This document shows positions 12,811 to 23,389 of a stretch of 64,000 nt of DNA, piece by piece (positions within the stretch are counted from its first letter, which is position 1; every line of letters starts with the position of its first letter). Below the pieces are notes generated by a model. It had not been told where the DNA came from. It saw only the letters and a list, made by a program, of their open reading frames with translations, and ran no database searches. Source of the DNA: Boletus sp. NGJ (taxonomy: Eukaryota > Basidiomycota > Agaricomycetes > Boletales > Boletaceae); the NCBI GenBank assembly GCA_019096195.1, contig JAGTXK010000050.1:744001-808000 (forward strand), in the 5' to 3' direction. Both the position numbers and the translations under genes were made by a program.

Positions 12811-13394
12811 TGTTACGTTTCCTCCTTTTTCTTCCCTTCAATCGTCCTTGTCCTTGTCTCGTCCTCTTGAATTCCCCTTGGACCATTTACTACACAGTGA
12901 GACTCCATGTAGTCAAGGCCGACCTTCACACCTCGTGCATCATTTGTACTTCTACGCTGACCCCACACGGGGGATCCCTTCTATTTCCCACTCCATAGGA
13001 TCTCTCCGGTGCTGCGGCTTATTCATCCTTTTCCCACGCCTCAGTATGTATATAAACCCAGCCTCTGTAGTCGATTCCCCAATTTACACCTACTTGGTGA
13101 ACTTTCATCATCGCCTCTCCGGACCTCTAAAAGTCGTCGTTCCACTTCGAATGAACGCTTCTTCTACGTCTCGTCTTCACTCTTTGAGTGAACCCTTGAC
13201 TACGACTAGGAAGACCCTTTGTCGTCGAACCCTCGACCCCGCGACTAGGAAGACCCTCTGTCGCTGAACCCTTGACCCAACCAAGGGCCACCTTTGTCCC
13301 ATAGCTCTCTGAAGCTATCTCTCTCGACCCCGGTAGCTCGTCGCTACTCGACCATCCAAGTTAACGCCTATCCCTACCCGGGGTAGTCGTAACA
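12811..13394 (+). repeat. Gypsy-B 5' LTR
   Basis: 584 bp with a TATATAAA box at 13049-13056. Its 3' third holds an internal tandem repeat: units at 13190-13226 (37 bp) and 13227-13265 (39 bp) and a partial third at 13266-13278, each starting GAACCC and sharing GACTAGGAAGACCCT. The same array is present in the 3' LTR, so it predates insertion. Confidence 0.93.
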
Positions 13395-13612
13395 AAAGGT
13401 GTAAATTCTTATATTGAGGTTATCGTTGTCATAATCCTCCACCCACCATTGCTTGCCAACGTCCCACTCTAAACCCTGCGTGGTGGAACCCTTGTGCACG
13501 TGCCGAGACACCCCCCACCGACGATAATTCTTCTGACCACCAAGAAGGATCACCAGACACCGACCTCGACCTTGACCTCCCGTCCCAACAACAACAGGAC
13601 GCGGCCCTCGAT

Positions 13613-14627
13613 TTGTCACGCCAACTCTCAGATCGTCTACGTTTACCAAGAACTCCCACACCACCGTCTCCGACACCGTTGACGACAGTACCCTCATTCT
13701 CAGTACCACCCCCTCCCCTGTCACCAATGTCTTCAGCAACTCGACCAACCGAGCTCCGTATCGGTACCCCCGAAGCCTATGATGGCTCCTTTGACACCTC
13801 AGTATCGTGGTTGAACACAGTCCAGTTCTACCTCTACATCAACGCCAAGGTCTATGACACCGACGCTAAGCAGATAACCTTCGCCCTATCCTATATGACT
13901 AAAGGGCCAGCCCTCACCTGGGCTACCACCTACCGACAAAACGCCATCAATGGCGTCACCATCACCCTCAGGTCCTTCGCCGACTTCGTCACCACCTTTG
14001 AAAAGGCATTCAAACACCGAGACACCACTGGGAACGCCATCGCTTGGCTGTCCACCAAACGAATGACCAAGAAACGAGACAACTCGTATTCCCCTCCCCT
14101 CATGCAATACACATCCAAGTTCCAGAACAATGCCACCCTCGCCAAGATCGCCGACCCGAACGTCCTCATCGGGTACTATTCCGCTGGAATCCCACTGGGG
14201 CTTATGCGACGGATCATGTCCATGGACACCGTACCCACTACCATTGAAGAATGGTACTCTCCGTGCCATCCACTTCCAAACTCAATGGGAAAGAGCCGAC
14301 GAAATCGCCAAAAGGAGCAGTAAACCATCCGCGCACACCTACCACTCCTTCTCTTCACCCACCTCCTCCAAGCCTCAAGACCCCGACGCCATGGACGTCG
14401 ACACCGTCTCCATCCCCAAACTGACCCCCGAAGAGCGAAAGCGCTGCTTCAACCAAAAACTTTGCTTCCGCTGTCGTCAACCAGGTCACATCACCACGGC
14501 ATGCACCACCTTCACCTCCCCCATTAGAAAGGTGAAGAACCCCCCTGCCAAGAAAGTCAGGATTGTCGAACAAGAAGAGGAAGACTCTGACGGAGAAACC
14601 GTCGGACAGGTCTCCTCGGGTTTTTAA
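13613..14627 (+). pseudogene. Gypsy-B gag region
   Basis: A proline/serine-rich start is followed by a capsid-like block (PEAYDGS...WLNTVQFYL..., GPALTWA, F..F...FK) from about 13760 to 14260, then a CCHC zinc knuckle (CFRCRQPGHITTAC) near 14465. Function is particle assembly and RNA packaging. The region is broken about once and is treated as a fossil. Confidence 0.85.
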
Positions 14628-14641
14628 AGAGGGGAACATCT

Positions 14642-17600
14642 TTGACGCATGTTTCCCCTTCTCTTAGTTGTGCTGCTGTAACAGTAGAATCGAAATTGAA
14701 AGGCATTCGCATCTCTGTTCAACTTCTCATTCCTGCACATGCTAAGAAAGCCGTCAACACCAGAGCCCTCGTAGATAGCAGCGCGGAAATCTCCTGCGTC
14801 AACTATCAGTTTGTGCGAAAACACAAACTCCCCACCACACGACTTCACACCCCCATCCGCGTCCGAAACACTGACACCTCGTTCAACAAGAACGGGGATA
14901 TCAAGTTCACCTGTGATCTCTTCGTGGACATTAAGGGCGTCCTCATGAGGACAACCCTCCACGTCATCTCCTGTGGACAGGAAAACGTCATCCTCGGCCA
15001 ACCCTGGCTCCGCTCGTGCAACCCAACCATCGACTGGGCAGCTAATACCCTCACCCTCGATGAAACCCTCGACCAATCCGCCGACCTCTACCACACAAGG
15101 ACCAAACCCCTCCCCGCCGAGAAAGACGAGTCCGCATCCAGGCCCGGTCACATTGACATCAACCTCCGAACCTGCCACCATCTCCACGGCTTCCTCCAGA
15201 AGGAAACCGAAGAACGAGAATATCTACGGAATGCGAACCGAAATCGCGTCCTACACCGAATCATCCGAGGGCAATACAAATATGTCGCCGCCTCCACCGT
15301 CGCCAAAATCACGGTCGCAACCGAGCTTGCAGAGGCCGCTGAGAAGGCCAAACCCAAACCAACCCTCCCGGCAGCGTATGCTGATTACGCCTCTGTCTTC
15401 TCAAAAGAAGCCACCGACCATGTCCCTCCATCACGCCCCTATGACCACGAAATCAACGTCAAAGAGACCTTTGTCCCAAAGATCGGGAAGGTATACCCCC
15501 TTTCCCCCCATGAACAGAAAGTGACCGAAGAATTCCTTGATGAACACCTCAAAACGGGAAAGATTCGCCCGTCAACCTCCCCCTAAGCATCCCCTTTCTT
15601 CTTCGTCAAAAAGAAGAACGGCGACCTCCGCCCATGCCAGGACTACCGATACATCAACGAACATACTGTTCGCGACGCCTACCCTCTCCCCTTGGTCTCG
15701 AACCTCATCGACAAACTCAAGGGAGCGACAACCTTCACCAAGTTCGACGTCCGTTGGGGATACAACAACGTATGCATCAAGGGTGGTCACCAATGGAAAG
15801 CTGCCTTCGTCACACATCAAGGCCTCTATGAACCTACCGTCATGTTCTTCGGCCTATGCAACTCCCCCGCAACCTTCCAGCGATTCATGAATGACTCCTT
15901 CCGAGACATGATCGCCGAAGGCTGGCTCATCATCTACATGGATGACCTCCTTATCTTCTCCCCAGACGACGCTCTGCATACTGAGCGAACCAAGCGTGTC
16001 CTCCAACGGATGACCGAACTCGACCTCCACCTCAAACTTGAAAAATGTACCTTCGCCACCGACGAGGTAGAGTACCTCGGCATGATTGTCCGTCCTAACC
16101 AATTGGCTATGGACCCTGTCAAACTTGACGGAATCGCCAAATGGCCTGCCCTCACCAAAGTTGCGGGAGTCCGATCATTCCTTGGCTTCGCCAACTTCTA
16201 CCGGCAATTCATCCCCGACTACTCCATGATCGCCTGCCCCCTTATCGACCTCACGAAACTCAACCACCCCTGGGCCTGGTCGAGCGAATGCCAGAATGCG
16301 TTCGACCACCTCAAACGTCTCTTCCTGGCAAAACCAATCCTTCACCTCCCCGACTTCTCCGCCCCCTTCGCCATCACCACGGACGCCTCAAAGTACGCCA
16401 CCGGCACCATCCTCCTGTAGACCGATGCCAACGGTGACTGGCATCCCTGCTCATACCTCTCACAGTCCTTCTCCCCCGCCGAATGGAATTATGACATCTA
16501 TGACCGCGAACTCCTCGCCGTCATCCGCGCACTGAAATCTTGGCACCACTACTTGTATGGCTCCCCCTTCCCCATACAGGTTTTTACAGATCATAAGAAC
16601 CTGCTCTACTTTAAGTCCCCCCAAAACCTCAATCGCCGGCAAGCCCGCTGGCTTCTCGACCTCGCCGATTTTGATCTCAAAATCACCCATGTCCCTGGCC
16701 GCCTGCTTGCCGGGCCGGATGCCTTATCCTGTCGCCCCGACCTCATCCCGACAGGCCGCCACGGACAATGGGAGGGCGTCACGCTCCTTCCCCCCTCCAT
16801 TGTTCGTCAATTTGATTGACACCTTGCTGGCATCCCTCATCCAGCGATCCTCCCTGTCCGACCCCCTCGTCCTTCAACACCTTCAGGCAACAGACACCTC
16901 TGCACCCGCGTTCCTCCATGCCCGCCTTTCTGACTGGTCGTACGTAGACGGCCTTCTATCCTACCGCAACCGTGTTTACGTCCCGCCAAACGACTCCCTC
17001 TGGTGCTCCATCCTCCACCGCTGCCACGACCACGAATCAGCTGGTCACCCCGGCTACCTGAAAACCCGGCAGCTTGTGTCCGCCGATTTCTGGTGGCCGG
17101 GCCTCGCCTCTTATGTCCACGCCTATGTCTCTGGCTGCCCGACCTGCCAGCAACACAAGGCCAACATGCACCCTACTGTACCCCCCCTGACCCCTATCCG
17201 TTCCACTACCACCCTGCCCTTCTGCCAGGTGTCCTGCGATCTCATCACGGACCTACCCCTCTCCTCCGGCTTCGATTCACTATTGGTCGTGGTCGACCAC
17301 GGGCTTACTAAGGGGGTAATTCTATGCCCCACGAAGAAATCAGTCACCGCAGAAGGAATCGTGACACTCTTCTTCCACAAAGTATACCTCCACTTCGGCC
17401 TCTACGACAAGATTATCTCCGACCGAGGACCCCAGTTCGCCTCAGCCTTCGCCAAAGAACTTGGAAAGCTCCTGAAGTACGACCTTTCCCTCTCCACCGC
17501 ATATCACCCTCAATCCGACAGAGAAACGGAACGGGTCAACCAAGAGATCGAAACTTACCTCCGGATCTTCTGCGGCAACGAACCCACTACATGGGCCGAG

Positions 17601-18302
17601 AAGATCTCCCACGCCGAATTCACCCATAACCACCGACCCCACTCTGTCACCGGGCAATCTCCGTTCTTCCTCCTTATGGGATACGAACCCCGTGCCCTCC
17701 CTTCGGTCGTTCCCGACTCCGCGATCCCCGCTCTAGAAGAGCGCATCCAGAAACTCTCGGCTGCTAGAGACGAAGCCCTAGCAGCACACGAACTCGCACG
17801 ACAGGTCATGGCCTCTTGTACTCGCCACGGCTTCACCCCATTCAAGAAAGGTGACAAGGTTTGGCTAGAAGCCAGGAACCTGAAACGCTCCATTGCTGAC
17901 CCGAAGTTTGCACCAAAACGAGAGGGCCCATTCACTGTCACACACGTCCTATCCCCCATCGTCTACAAACTCCGCCTCCCAACCACATGGAAGATCCACC
18001 TGGTCTTCCACGCATCACTCCTCTCCCCCTGCCACGAGAATGCCGTATACGGCAAACATTTCATAACGCCACCGCCTGAATTGATAGCCGGCGAAGAGGA
18101 ATACGAAATCGATAAAATCCTACAACATCGCGGCTCCCTGTCTCGCCGTTCCTTCCTGATCCGATGGAAAGGGTACTCCGCAGAAGAGGACTCTTGGGTC
18201 CCCGAGCGGGATCTGAAGCATGCCAAGTCCGCTCTGCTTGACTATAAGAAGCAACACCCTAAGACATTCCCCTCCATCGCCTCACTCCAACCCATACCAT
18301 GA
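14642..18302 (+). pseudogene. Gypsy-B pol: protease, RT, RNase H, integrase, chromodomain
   Basis: Retroviral-type protease near 14760-15030; reverse transcriptase about 15450-16110 with the YMDDLLIF loop near 15935; RNase H about 16360-16720; integrase zinc domain near 17010-17160; integrase core about 17210-17640 (DRGPQF, YHPQSD); chromodomain about 18100-18250 (FLIRWKGY, SWVPE). The polyprotein region has about two breaks. Its end overlaps the start of the third frame by 4 bases (ATGA), hinting at coupled expression. Confidence 0.9.
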
Positions 18303-19456
18303 CCACCCCCTTTGCTGCTGAGACAACGACTTTCTCCGATGCCACCCTGTCTTCCTCCCCACGTTTTCTTTCTACGATACCTGGTAGCCGTACTTTATCT
18401 CCTACTCTCTCCTCTCCTTCGTCACTCTCGCGTTCTAACTCCCCTCTTGACGACTACTCTCGTCCTCATTCTCCTCTGTTACCTTCTCCCCGCGGCGAAC
18501 CTCGCCTTCCACGCCCACCGACACCGGTCTTGCTAGCCTCCACCCCGACACCAATCATGTTGGTGGACGTCCCTATCTACGCCACACATCTTCACAACGA
18601 CTTCCCAGACCTGGCCGAGGTCACCCGCCTCACTGAAAACCTCGAAGATCCCCGCATGGCACTAGGGCTCGGGGCCCACCTAGACTATGCCTCCCCCTTA
18701 TACTCCCTCTACAAGGCATACTTACAATCGGCCGCCCTAGAGTCCATCGCCAACCGCACCACCGCCAACGCCCACCTATCCCTAACCCAACTACGCCTCC
18801 GGGGCATATCCGGCGAGCTGAAAGCGGCACTCCTAAACGCCCTCCATCAGCTTGGAGCCATCGAGCTCCTGGACGACCTTGACCGATACATGAGGGACCT
18901 GGCTGACCGTCCCATCCCAGCAATGCCTCCTGCACCCTCCACACCGTCCGCCTCATCGTCCCCTCTAGGTGACGAAGAACTCGCGGTCATCCGCCGTGAG
19001 GAAGCCTATTGGACCGGTCCCAGAGGAGCGGTCCCATTGGGACCTTCCCATCCCCGCTACGCCGAGGCTTGCTATCAATGCCACCGTCTAGGTCACCTAC
19101 GCGTCCATTGCCCCGTTTACCAATGCCCCCAATGCTTATGCTGGGAACCCGGTCATACTCAAGCACGCTGCCCTCTACGCCGACATTTAAACCCACAAAC
19201 CCCGTCGTCTTCGTCCTCATCCTCTGGTCGTGCATCATCCACATCCCACTTGATCCGACGCGTACCTCCCCCTCCCATTCGCGGCACCCAACTCGCTCAC
19301 CGCCGTTCCTTTTTCCATCGTCTTACCGCGCAGGTTACGCGTCAGATCCATCCCACCGCACCAACTGACCCCTACGACGACCCAGACGTTTTTGACAGCG
19401 CAGCCATGAGTAACATGACCGGATCCCCCTGCGGGTCCTATCGCAGTTTGGACTAG
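18299..19456 (+). CDS. Gypsy-B third open frame, putative zinc-knuckle protein
   Basis: 385 codons, open throughout, lying between the chromodomain and the 3' LTR where some retroelements keep env. It has no signal peptide or membrane segment, so it is not envelope-like. The first 100 residues are Ser/Pro-rich. A helical middle (about 105-215) follows, then a cysteine/histidine cluster at about 258-292: CYQCHRLGHLRVHC is a standard CX2CX4HX4C knuckle, and CLCWEPGHTQARC a variant. The tail is basic and Ser-rich. A nucleic-acid-binding accessory role is inferred. The start overlaps the pol stop by 4 bases (ATGA). Confidence 0.75.
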   Translation: MTTPFAAETTTFSDATLSSSPRFLSTIPGSRTLSPTLSSPSSLSRSNSPLDDYSRPHSPLLPSPRGEPRLPRPPTPVLLASTPTPIMLVDVPIYATHLHNDFPDLAEVTRLTENLEDPRMALGLGAHLDYASPLYSLYKAYLQSAALESIANRTTANAHLSLTQLRLRGISGELKAALLNALHQLGAIELLDDLDRYMRDLADRPIPAMPPAPSTPSASSSPLGDEELAVIRREEAYWTGPRGAVPLGPSHPRYAEACYQCHRLGHLRVHCPVYQCPQCLCWEPGHTQARCPLRRHLNPQTPSSSSSSSGRASSTSHLIRRVPPPPIRGTQLAHRRSFFHRLTAQVTRQIHPTAPTDPYDDPDVFDSAAMSNMTGSPCGSYRSLD

Positions 19457-19494
19457 AGTCGTTCAGTGGTACTTCACGTGTAACAGGGGGGTAA

Positions 19495-20078
19495 TGTTAC
19501 ATTTCCTCCTTTTTCTTCCCTTCAATCGTCCTTGTCCTTGTCTCGTCCTCTTGAATTCCCCTTGGACCATTTACTACACAGTGAGACTCCGTGTAGTCAA
19601 GGCCGACCTTCGCACCTCGTGCATCATTTGTACTTCTACACTGACCCCACACGGGGGATCCCTTCTATTTCCCACTCCATAGGATCTCTCCGGTGCTGCG
19701 GCTTATTCATCCTTTTCCCACGCCTCAGTATGTATATAAACCCAGCCTCTGTAGTCGATTCCCCAATTTACACCTACTTGGTGAACTTTCATCATTGCCT
19801 CTCCGGACCTCTAAAAGTCGTCGTTCCACTTCGAATGAACGCTTCTTCTACGTCTCGTCTTCACTCTTTGAGTGAACCCTTGACTACGACTAGGAAGACC
19901 CTTTGTCATCGAACCCTTGACCCCGCGACTAGGAAGATCCTCTGTCGCCGAACCCTTGACCCAACCAAGGGCCACCTTTGTCCCATAGCTCTCTGAAGCT
20001 ATCTCTCTCGACCCCGGTAGCTCGTCGCTACTCGACCATCCAAGTTAACGCCTATCCCTACCCGGGGTAGTCGTAACA
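19495..20078 (+). repeat. Gypsy-B 3' LTR
   Basis: 584 bp, the same length as its partner. Nine differences from the 5' LTR, all transitions; eight fall at CpG dinucleotides, the ninth is CC/TC. Target duplication CATGT follows. Confidence 0.94.
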
Positions 20079-21727
20079 CATGTAAGTGAAATGGTAGTCT
20101 ATAATGCTTCTGGAATGTGGCTACATTATGATATATCAAAGGGGTCAATGCAAAGATGAAATGAAAGAGAAATGAAAAAGGAATGCTTAAGGCATTGCAT
20201 ATATTGATCATTAGATTGAGTATCAAGGTGAGATCAAATCAGAGGGATGGATCAGATTTTGTCTAAGGTATCTATGATGGATTCAATAAATAACCTTGGG
20301 ATGGCATCGTGGGATGGCATTGGTGATTTATAGTGTGAACCAAGGATCAGGAAATTGAAAGGAGGGTTGCTGTGAGGCAAGTCCAATCGGTCAGGTAATC
20401 TAGAGGCTGGCTCTTGATTAGTAGCCTTGTGTAGATACCAAGCACTGCATCAGGTATGTCCATGGGCCTTGGTATGGTTTATAGATGTGCAGGCCTATAC
20501 TTGTGGCAGTGAATGCCAGGGTTAGCTGTGAGGCTACTTAGGTATATCATATTATAATGGATATGATGGGGATACATCTAGTATATGTGGGATATTCATA
20601 TGGAGATTGTATGAAAGGTGGCATATACAACTGGAAGTGTAAGGATACAAGTGGTGGGATGGTGTACGATATGGATGCAGTATTGTATAGGAATTAGATT
20701 GTGTATTTGTATGTAGAGCAAGGAGGGAGCTTGGTTGGTAGTAGATGAGAGTATTGTTTGTAGATAGTGCAAAGATGTAGAGAGGGTAGTGATATACATA
20801 TAGTGGGTATCAAGTGTGAACATTTCATTCAGCTCTTCCCCTTGTTGCCCTGATGCTTGTAGGTACTCACCTCCATTCCCATGTCTCTATACTCTATTCA
20901 TATTCATTCCCTATTCCTCCTTCCTTTACTGAATCCTTCTGCTCATCTCCATTATTCATCTCTCATCTTTGTACATGCCTACTCACTTGCAGGTTGCAAC
21001 TTGTTTGTTGATCATCTTGGGTCTTGGATTAAACATGGAATGGTAGGTAGTCACAATTTTCATCATAATGGCATAGTTTAAACATACCACCAATGCTAAT
21101 GTCATTGACTGTATGCTATATACAACAATCTGTAGATGAAATACATACATGTTGATCTTGACCAACACTTTGATGACTTAAAGACATGAAAATTGCAAAT
21201 CATCTGGATTTGCAGACAACCACAGATTTACCAAAGCTTTGTTGCTGGTCCTCAGGCACTATACTGTGGCAACAAGGATTTTCCCTGACCCATAACAAAT
21301 GACTTTTTTTTTCATCACTGTATACATGAAATTACAAGCTATGGAGTGGGATGAAGAGGATACACACAACAGGGAAGCAAGTTGACAGCATAATGTGTGG
21401 CAGGAGCAAGAGAACAAAAAAAAAACACAAGAATAAAAAGTATAGCCATAGCTGAAACACCATCTAGACAAAGTGGGCCTTTTTCAAATTATCCACCTCA
21501 ATTCAGATTTCTGAGTCATATCAGTCACAAATAAGCTATCCTACAAGAGACTTGTTTGGACCAGCATGGTTGTCAATGTATGTATGCCTTGCTGGTAAAG
21601 ATCACCATGCCCCTCTTGCACCTAGAGAGCATGACATTTATTCTCTTCTTATCATCAAGGAATCCAAGGTCCATAGATACTGTATAATCAGGGAGATGAT
21701 GATATAGTCCTCTTTACTCCCTAATTA
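20079..21727. other. flank between Gypsy-B and the Harbinger element, nothing recognised
   Basis: AT-rich, full of short ATGG/GATATG-like repeats, no coding stretch above about 75 codons, and no recognisable domain. It ends at the TTA target triplet (21725-21727) of the PIF/Harbinger element. Confidence 0.5.
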
Positions 21728-21850
21728 GGCCCTGTTTGGTATCCTTGTTAGAACTAGCAAAAGAGCTATAACTTTCATTGGTTTTATTTGGTGTGTGACA
21801 GAAACTCCAGCATCATCTTCCAGGCTTGTAGTGGAGACTGAATTATATAG
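21728..21850 (+). repeat. left terminal inverted repeat of the Harbinger element
   Basis: 123 bp beginning GGCCCTGTTTGG, preceded by TTA (21725-21727). It matches the reverse complement of 43292-43414 with about ten transitions and no gaps. Confidence 0.88.
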
Positions 21851-21984
21851 AACTTTGTCCAAATCCCCAACCAATGGAAGATGATCCATCATTATATCAG
21901 TTATCTTGAGCACACAGATGCTCATTGCCAGTTTTTCTTCAGACAACTACACTCTCTTATTGATATTCTGTACAAAATACCTCT

Positions 21985-23184
21985 GCTCATGGCCCAAGAG
22001 GTTCAATCAGCAACTATCAAACAAGATACCACTGGACCAAGCAAGAGATCAATAAGGTTGTGGATTATCTCTATGAGCATTGCTTAAAAGGCTTCCAGTG
22101 AGGGAGATTTAAGGATGTAGAATTTACAGCAGTAGTAGAACACATTCAACCATTCTTGGTGAGTGGTAAGCTTAAAGGATGGAAAAAGTTGTAAGTCGAA
22201 ATGGGGGCAGGTAAGTCATACTGATACTATGCTTTTTTAATCTCATTTTACAATACATCATAGCTTAGAAATGTTCATTCATTAATTTGTATCTGGTGAA
22301 GCAAGTCTGGCATCCACTAGGATAACCAGCATGGTGCAAACATTGCTGGAATACAAGATCAAATGGTCTTTAATAACTTTGTGACCAAAAAGATATGTCA
22401 TATTTACTGATCATCATGGCATGGGATATAGTACTGATTTCTTTTCAGCAGATGATGGGATTCAAAGAGTTCACAAATAAAGGATGGTGTCACCTTGAGA
22501 AGATGGATGAAATTATACCTGGAGGAAGCAGTGCTACTGATGCTGCTGCATTTCATCCTGGGGAAGCATCAGTATCAGTCCCTACCACCAATGCAGATAG
22601 GATGGACATAGACAAAGCTGTCATCTCTGTTGTACACAATACACCTGCAATTCATCTTCCCAATGATCTTCCTAGTGATCTCATCACTAATGCTGTCACA
22701 TCAACTACAACAACCATCAATGCTCTCGGCACATCCATGTCAGCAAGTCCATCAATTATATTTCTGTCAATGTCTCAGCCATCTGCCACCTTCTCAATGC
22801 CCCTACCACCATCTCTCCTATCTGCATGATCTTCTAGCAAGCAGTGGTTATCTGTTATATTTGACAACACTGACCATTCACCATATCCATCTACCAGACC
22901 TCCATCTATTGAATCAACACCTTCTGAGTCTGTTGTTTGTGGCTGCCTGAATATCAAAAAGTGTAGCTGCACCTCAGAGCATCCAAGTCAGACTGCCAAA
23001 AGTACTGGCAGTGAACACTGCAATGTCATCATGTCTAATGGTGCCACAATTTGAAATATTGATTCCACCATCCACCATCTCTCTGATTCACTTGGCAATG
23101 CATTTCAAGACCCACTCAAATTGATCCCAGCTGCAATTCAGATACTCAAGGCTCTGTTAGAAAAACATCTGGGTCCATGGTAAT
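21985..23184 (+). pseudogene. Myb/SANT-like DNA-binding partner protein, N-terminal and middle part
   Basis: A SANT-like opening (WTKQEINKVVDYLYEHC, near 22045) is followed by a conserved block (KEFTNKGWCHLEKMDEIIPG, near 22460) and a Ser/Thr/Pro-rich linker with AAFHPGE. It ends in ..LIPAAIQILKALLEKHLG at about 23175. This is the pattern of the Myb/SANT-like proteins that partner PIF/Harbinger transposases and bind the terminal repeats. Several stops and frame changes interrupt the reading. The expected C-terminal helix region is not here; a matching piece lies at about 40.6 kb. Confidence 0.55.
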
Positions 23185-23389
23185 GATGCCAAATTGTAAT
23201 AAACATTACAAAGCATTATTCACTTGACAATTAACATAGTAATGCTAATATTAATGCAATCAAGATAAGATAATGGAAGGGGGTTTCATTACAATGTCAT
23301 TGTAATTGCTGTAAGATCATCAAAGAAGATTGTTATGACCCCCCATATGCCACAGCCCACGTCGAAGCATTGTGGGCCTTCTTTTCAAC

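Larger units (their letters stand above)
12811..20078 (+). mobile_element. Gypsy-B: Ty3/Gypsy chromovirus with an extra 3' frame
   Basis: A 7.3-kb element with two 584-bp LTRs (TGTTAC...GTAACA) flanked by an exact 5-bp duplication, CATGT at 12806-12810 and 20079-20083. Order: gag with zinc knuckle, pol (protease, RT, RNase H, integrase, chromodomain), then a further open frame before the polypurine tract (ACAGGGGGGTAA) and 3' LTR. The LTRs differ at only nine sites (98.5% identical) with no indels, so the insertion is recent. The gag-pol region has a few breaks; the extra frame is open. Composition is more C-rich than Gypsy-A, and the LTRs are unrelated, so the two are distinct families. Confidence 0.95.

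Noticed and set aside
14624-15187. 187-codon open frame on the minus strand
   Set aside because: Shadow of the Gypsy-B pol frame caused by codon bias; valine/glycine-rich composition without a domain.
18299-19456. Third Gypsy-B frame as an envelope gene
   Set aside because: No signal peptide, no membrane helix and no cleavage-type motif; zinc-knuckle cysteines point to nucleic-acid binding.
23200-23310. Palindromic ATTACAATGTCATTGTAAT as a transposon terminus
   Set aside because: No matching target duplication or partner end could be fixed; similar motifs near 40.5 kb are only loosely alike.
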